A stretch of DNA of 64,000 bases. It comes from Liolophura sinensis (Eukaryota; Mollusca; Polyplacophora; Chitonida; Chitonidae). Shown piece after piece: positions 58,819 through 64,000 of this stretch. The DNA lies in assembly GCF_032854445.1 (NCBI RefSeq), contig NC_088304.1:13157704-13221703 (forward strand), in the 5' to 3' direction. A program made the position numbers and the translations under genes. The notes under the pieces were generated by a model that was not told where the DNA came from, did no database searches, and saw only the letters and a program-made list of their open reading frames with translations. Numbering within the stretch: the first letter of the stretch is position 1; each line of letters starts with the position of its first letter.

Positions 58819-58851
58819 AAGATGACGTCATACATAATATGACGTCATCTT
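58819..58851. promoter_or_regulatory. perfect palindrome with two CRE octamers
   Basis: Arms aagatgacgtcata and tatgacgtcatctt, 14 bp each, around cataa. Each arm holds the full cAMP-response octamer TGACGTCA (58823-58830 and 58840-58847). No gene start is nearby. Confidence 0.55.
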
Positions 58852-59089
58852 CTGTAACACGCATGCACGTTAAAGTACTCATAAGGTCCCGAATTACATG
58901 GGCACAATTCATTAAACGGTATAAACCATGCAAAACGCTTTGATAAAATTTTGATATCAAAGTACTGTGTTGACCGACATAATTCTTCTGCTTGTACTTG
59001 AAAATCTAATCTTGATCTAGTTTATATAGTGGTCTCTCACAAATAAAGCTAGGAATGGTAGAGATCGAGTCACATATAAAAGCCATACA

Positions 59090-59415
59090 CCTATAACATT
59101 AACTGAAGAACATTGTTTGGTGGCTCAAATTTTACACTGCACACTATATGTACACATACAATAATTAACATTGAAAGACGGTCATTTTTTCACTAAGCAA
59201 TAAAAATCATTGGATGACCGCTCAGTGTTTGTCTGCAACACAAAAATAATACAATACAGAACAGTGAATGACGGCTCATTTTTGTCGGCACACTAAACAA
59301 AAACAATAAAGAACATTGATCGACGGCTCATTTTTGTCTCCACACTATACATAAACAATTAAGAATAGTGAATGATGGCTCAAATTTTGTTCTCCACACT
59401 ATACACAAACAATGG
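59090..59415. repeat. about five diverged tandem units of 55-65 bp
   Basis: Repeated blocks gaacattg/gaatagtgaatga, ggctcatttttgtc and cacactatacataaacaa. Strong drift between units. Confidence 0.75.
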
Positions 59416-59704
59416 AGTACTCTGTACGCATGGATGCAAGGTTTTTGTTTCGTTTTTTTAACTATAAAATCTCACAAACTATCATTGGCAGAGCGAGTTC
59501 AGTATGATTTTCATTTGATTTTCAAACCAGATTCCCTTATCCTAATTAAATCTGCAAATCAGGTTGGGGCTGACACATGTATAACGAGCTGTGTTCACTA
59601 GGTCGAATCTGCATAAATTAAGTGATTTCCCGGATATGTGCTTTAATATATAAATAATGATGTATTATTTTAGAAATCCTAGGCCTATATCCGTCTCCGT
59701 TGAA

Positions 59705-59865
59705 CACTCACACGTGCATGAAAGGGTGCATGTCACAGGTGCATGACTACGTATCACACGTACAAGACTGCATTGATTTCACGCATAACGCACCATGTGC
59801 ACGTGCACGCATACGTTGGAAAACGTGTTTAGATTTGTCTAACACGTGCACGTGACAGCTATATA
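59705..59865. promoter_or_regulatory. cluster of ACGTG / CACGTG motifs
   Basis: Contains cacacgtgc, cacacgtac, catgtgcacgtgcacgc and aacacgtgcacgtgaca in 160 bp. ACGTG is the core of E-box and hypoxia-response sites. No gene start is seen close by, so a regulatory role is only possible. Confidence 0.3.
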
Positions 59866-60495
59866 GTCTTAACGAAATACTCTTATATTCTTTCCTGGGA
59901 CTAAAACATCGACAAAATTACTCAAAGCTATTTCTCTTTGACGACGTCGATTTCAATGCAACCAGGCCACTTCATTGGCTAATCAATGACTGATTTGCAT
60001 ATTTGCTTACAACTAATGATGGGGAGACGAAGGGAGACGAAGTTTCCATGTAGGGTATATAACATAATTCAGGCTGCATATACTTTGGTAGATATTCATA
60101 GTCTCGTGCAACCGGGTTCGTCGCAAGAAGCAGGCGGTGATAAATAACACGGAGCTAAAGTTTAAAGTACTGCAGGGTATTGAAACTATCACGTCTGGAG
60201 GCTAGATACGTCTTGATTACTTTTCCAGAAAGAATTTCTCACCTTAATGCTAAATTCATCTTTTATGCTTAAATCTTCTTTAGCACCTATCTCACCTGGG
60301 TTAAATTCGCTTTGTTTTCACCGCCAGTACTCTAGTCACGTGACCAAAGAGTGTACTGATCATTTGCTCAGAGCAGCTATCACATCATAACAAAACTATG
60401 AATATGTGGGTCCTTTGACCAATTAGATGGCGTTTTAAGGTCCAGAAAATCCCAACAATATGTACCTGTATATACAAAGAAAAGCACGTGTCAAA
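59866..60495. other. intergenic, no feature seen
   Basis: No supported gene or repeat. Confidence 0.5.
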
Positions 60496-60535
60496 TAAAT
60501 TTATTTCTTTGACTGGTGTTTTACTTCGTACTCAG
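60496..60535 (-). mobile_element. SINE-A 3' end remnant
   Basis: The sequence aaatttatttctttgactgg then tgttttacttcgtactcag, a diverged SINE-A end. Confidence 0.55.
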
Positions 60536-60679
60536 TTAAGAGTCAAATAAATATACCGAGTTTAATAACTCTGGAACTGTTGCTTCGTTTCAAAAGCTGT
60601 TGTTATATCTAATACTATTGTCAGCAGTGTAAAATAAATGGTTTTCAGCGGTGTGCTTATATATCCAAAACTGGACATC

Positions 60680-60995
60680 TTCGGTGGCATGATGCAAAAC
60701 GCCGGTTTGATCCGGTTCTAACCAAACACTTTAAAATGGTACTCGTTACTGCCTCTCTTGGTGTTCAGATCTGAGAAGTTAGAGCAAGGAAACATGCAGG
60801 ATTGGTTGGCAAAGGAATTGTGCTGTGTGCCATGCCCGGTGTCTTCGGCATGATACTTCTGTGGCAGCAGCACTTTGGCGGCGAAGACTCGGCCAACGAG
60901 AAGACAATATATATGTACACGTACCTAATGGCTCCTCGTCGTTTACTGAGTTTATTGTTAAAGTAAGTCGTAAAACCCCGAGCATATACATATAT
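60680..60995 (+). mobile_element. SINE-C copy
   Basis: A head remnant (ggtggcatgatgcaaaacgc, tttgatccggttctaaccaa), then gttagagcaaggaaacatgc, the body ccggtgtcttcggcatgata and gcagcagcactttggcggcg. The end is taagtcgtaaaaccccgagc. It matches 48925-49280. Confidence 0.8.
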
Positions 60996-62150
60996 CCACA
61001 AATGCACATGCTGGATGAGAGTATATATGGAGTGTATTTCATATGGCACGCAATATAGGCTATCTAATTCATTGCACACCATGCATGCGACTCTCCATAT
61101 ATTCCACAAATCGCCCCATAGAATCGATCTTATGTTACCTTCGGCTAGCATATACGCTTTTCAGAATAAGGGTTTGTAAAGTTCAACCACTGTACATCGA
61201 CCCCAAAGCAGCTGTTCTGCGGGTTACGGTGTATACTTTTACGCAACTACCGGTATGGGGTATATAAAATGACATGCATAAACAGCTCAAGCATACATAC
61301 ATACATACAATCTGAGGCCTTTTGTCAATTCTGCCAAGGCTATACAGCACGGACCAAATCAGCATGCACGGCTAGCTTTATTCACGCATATATTGACATA
61401 GTATATACCCTTATGGTTTGCTTAACAGGCCATATAACATATAAGTGCTGTATGCGATTTTCTGCCTTTGAACCCATAAGCCACCCAGGTCACCAGTCGG
61501 GGAGATGCATTGTTAGCTTGGATCTGCATGCATATAAATGAATAAATGGCTTTAAAAAATTGAGTGCACACACAATAAATATATAACGATAAAAATCGTC
61601 AGACTTCTTTGCTATAGTACAAGTCATAAAATATTTGAACTACGTGTATGAGATGAGCTTTACACAGACCACAATATACTTGAAGGTGTTTTCAAGGTAC
61701 AGCTTCATTTGTTAAAGTAATTTAAATTACATGCATATATGCAAGAAACATTGTATGCTCATTAAATTAGCATACATCTCCATGCATACATCGAGATCAT
61801 AGCAGACACTAGCAGGCACAGTAGCCCTTTGTGTACGTGTTCTAAGGTAAAACTAGTGCTATTTACACAGTCTTTTACAGGAAGATATTCCAGAATAATT
61901 ATTAAAGATTACATCTTTGCGGTGAGCCTATGTAACACATGACACAGTTTTCTGCGCCTAAGAAAACATGGTATTGGGTTTTCAATATATACAACAAAGT
62001 CTCTCTATCAGTGGTTTGCAGGTTTCGTTATCTGTCCCATTACCACAGCTCAGACACCACGAGTCCAGCTGTTTAGCTTTTGCAACCGCAGAAAATCTAG
62101 GGCACATTTCTTCTATTTGTGTTTCCCGAGCTGCGATATAAACAGAAAGT
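60996..62150. other. intergenic, no feature seen
   Basis: AT-rich with short cata runs at about 61293. No supported gene. Confidence 0.5.
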
Positions 62151-62345
62151 CACATGGCCAGGTTGCTGAGCTGTGGAGCTCAAGCTCACGTGACCAACTA
62201 CGTCACCGAATTTCCGCCAAGCAGGAAGACAGATAAACACAGACGGTCGTGTGGGATTCAGCGAAGCAAACAGCGAGCGTTCCAGTCGCAATATTTCAGT
62301 CTCTGCACACTTCTGCTCTCCTGGAGGGTTGCAACTCTGATCAAG
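62151..62345 (+). promoter_or_regulatory. possible promoter and first non-coding exon of a third gene
   Basis: GC-richer than its surroundings. It has TCACGTGA at 62186-62193 and a tacgtca half CRE just after, then about 150 bp ending ctctgatcaag|gtgagtc, a strong donor at 62345. No clear start codon is needed if it is a 5' UTR exon. The downstream exons would lie beyond or late in the window, and none is recognised. Confidence 0.3.
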
Positions 62346-64000
62346 GTGAGTCTATGTTCCATTTGTGCTACTGTCAGGTGTCTGTCGACATTTTACGTTG
62401 TCTTTCTTGGGTGTCTGCGACACTTTTTTCGCGCGGACCTCGGACACCAACTGTTCAATTTTTGCAGTCGTTTACCCTCTCAGACGATGATGACATCATG
62501 CTTGCTTCTTTTCCCGCAATTTTTCTCTCAGCGCTGTTTTCATCTGGGATTCTGCACCCTCCCCCCATCCCCGACTGTCTTTTGGCAGCTCCTTGTCTCG
62601 GCAGATTGCCACAGTTTCAGGATATAAAGTCGTTCGTCTTGAGCATGTGTCTTCTAGATGACACTATTGTTGTGTAGTCATCGCAGCTGATTTCTCGTTT
62701 CTAGGTCAGCCTTCTTTCTCTTTGACAGCAGCTGTCAGCTTCAGGGTCCACAAAGAGAAACACATCTTTCACGTGACCTCTAAAAACGACTTCTACATCG
62801 AAGGACATAAGGCTTGAAGGCTCCTTTTGTTTTTCTGCGTACCCATATTATGCGAGCAAAAACTCCTAACCATAGTGCACCCCTGGCTTCCACAACCACA
62901 ACATGTGCTCGCCACTCATGCATTTCAAACAAAGAACTTCAGCTTCAAAGATATCAAACGGTTCAGCATACTCAGGCAGTGTCACCATGCTGAGTCAGTT
63001 TTCTGTTTTGGGGAAAACAAAGGAAATTGTAAACACACGGCTGATGATGTCATGACGGTTTAACTGTGTAACAGTAGAAGCACTAGACAGTACATGTAAT
63101 GTTTTCACCCCCCCCCCCCAACTTCCCCACCAAGGTGCTCACCAGAGAGAATGCCATCTCTTACTGTCTACTGCTGTAACTTTGTTAGCTACTATGCGTT
63201 CATTAAAGTTTTGTTCAGAAAAAAATGTTATCATAGGACTTGATGAAATTTAAATTTTTAGCAGAATAAATACCTTAATAGCAGGCCAGTTGAAGTTGAA
63301 ATAATGGAGTTGGTAGTTTAATAATTGAAAATGTTCACAGCCATTTCAGTTTTGCCATTACATTATTTGGAAGTTTCCCATGGGCTGTTCACAATTGACT
63401 TGTCCCATTAAATAATATTGTTAAAGGTTTAATTTGAAGATGTACAAGAGACATACTGCAGTTAGCCTTAACGGTTAATATTTTAGTTTGTATGGGTATG
63501 ATTATTTTATCCAGTTAAGAAGTCGCACATTCCCCCCCCCCCCCACCGTCAACACCTAAAGGGACATAACTCTTGGTTGTTTTCCAGTTTAGTTGTCCAG
63601 TTTCACAAGATGTCAGAAAAAATAGGATGTTTCAAAATTCAGATAATTATATAGACATACAGAATGTCCTGGTGTGGATGCTGTTAATTTTGTCTGTTCT
63701 TGGAATAGGATGGCTAATCTTGTTAATGTTTTTTTTTTTCATCGCAAGTTTTTTGAAATTGTATCTCCCTTATGCTCTCCCCCAGTATTGTTCTTGTGGG
63801 CCTTTGTGTATCCTCCCCCCCATAGCGAAAAATATGACATCTATCGAAAACAGGTGTAATTGTAATTGTGCTGTGTCATATGCTGTGCACATTTTTATAG
63901 TGTAGACTTTTCAAAGTAAGTAAAGTATTGTTCACATTTAATAGTTTACATGTACACTTAAATGCATGTGTATTCAGTACATGTGGCCACATCTGTTTAG
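62346..64000. other. no supported gene; possibly an intron
   Basis: Poly-C runs at about 63108-63119 and 63533-63544. A 110-codon ORF at 63573 is hydrophobic but T-rich and unconvincing. A second TCACGTGA is at 62769-62776. Confidence 0.45.

Noticed and set aside
62154-62677. Two overlapping ORFs of 157 and 142 codons
   Set aside because: They read across a strong donor at 62345, have no domain and have pyrimidine-rich composition; a non-coding first exon is more likely.
63573-63905. 110-codon hydrophobic ORF
   Set aside because: The hydrophobic run comes from T-rich DNA; there is no domain, and a competing frame exists over the same bases.

Overview
The window is animal nuclear DNA, AT-rich, with GT-AG introns, long gene-poor stretches, many tRNA-derived SINEs, MITE-like inverted repeats and several tandem arrays. 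The SINE families (3' ends like gcgtaaaacaccaatcaaat or gcgttaaacccc) point to a lophotrochozoan, most likely a mollusc or brachiopod. That placement is inference from family resemblance, not from a search.

Two spliced protein genes can be supported, both on the + strand. Gene 1 (737-6541, 5' end outside the window) is a C2H2 zinc-finger protein: five exons carry five fingers and a roughly 300-residue low-complexity tail. Gene 2 (18870-43546) is a 484-residue protein with two N-terminal membrane segments and a long Gln/Ser/Tyr-rich tail. Its three coding exons are separated by introns of 20.5 kb and 2.75 kb. A possible first exon of a third gene, with promoter-like motifs, ends at a strong donor at 62345. 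I recognise neither gene by name.

Layout: 1-7.6 kb is gene 1, whose introns and 3' UTR hold tandem arrays. A 19-bp array grows out of the donor of one exon. An array of 50/52-bp units repeats the acceptor and first codons of another exon about 20 times. A 44-bp array in the 3' UTR can fold into repeated hairpins. 7.6-18.7 kb is intergenic (SINEs, MITEs, 28-bp and 41-bp minisatellites). 18.7-45.35 kb is gene 2 including a repeat-filled intron 1. 45.35-62 kb is intergenic and holds a LINE C-terminal remnant, a decayed RecQ-like helicase fragment, MITEs, composite SINEs and a 3.7-kb satellite of about 35 copies of a 106-bp unit. 62-64 kb may begin the next gene.

The most unusual feature is in gene 1: both a splice donor and a splice acceptor have been amplified as tandem arrays next to the real sites. 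Every decoy acceptor leads into half a zinc finger and then an in-frame stop, so the arrays could affect splicing or simply be minisatellites seeded on splice sites.
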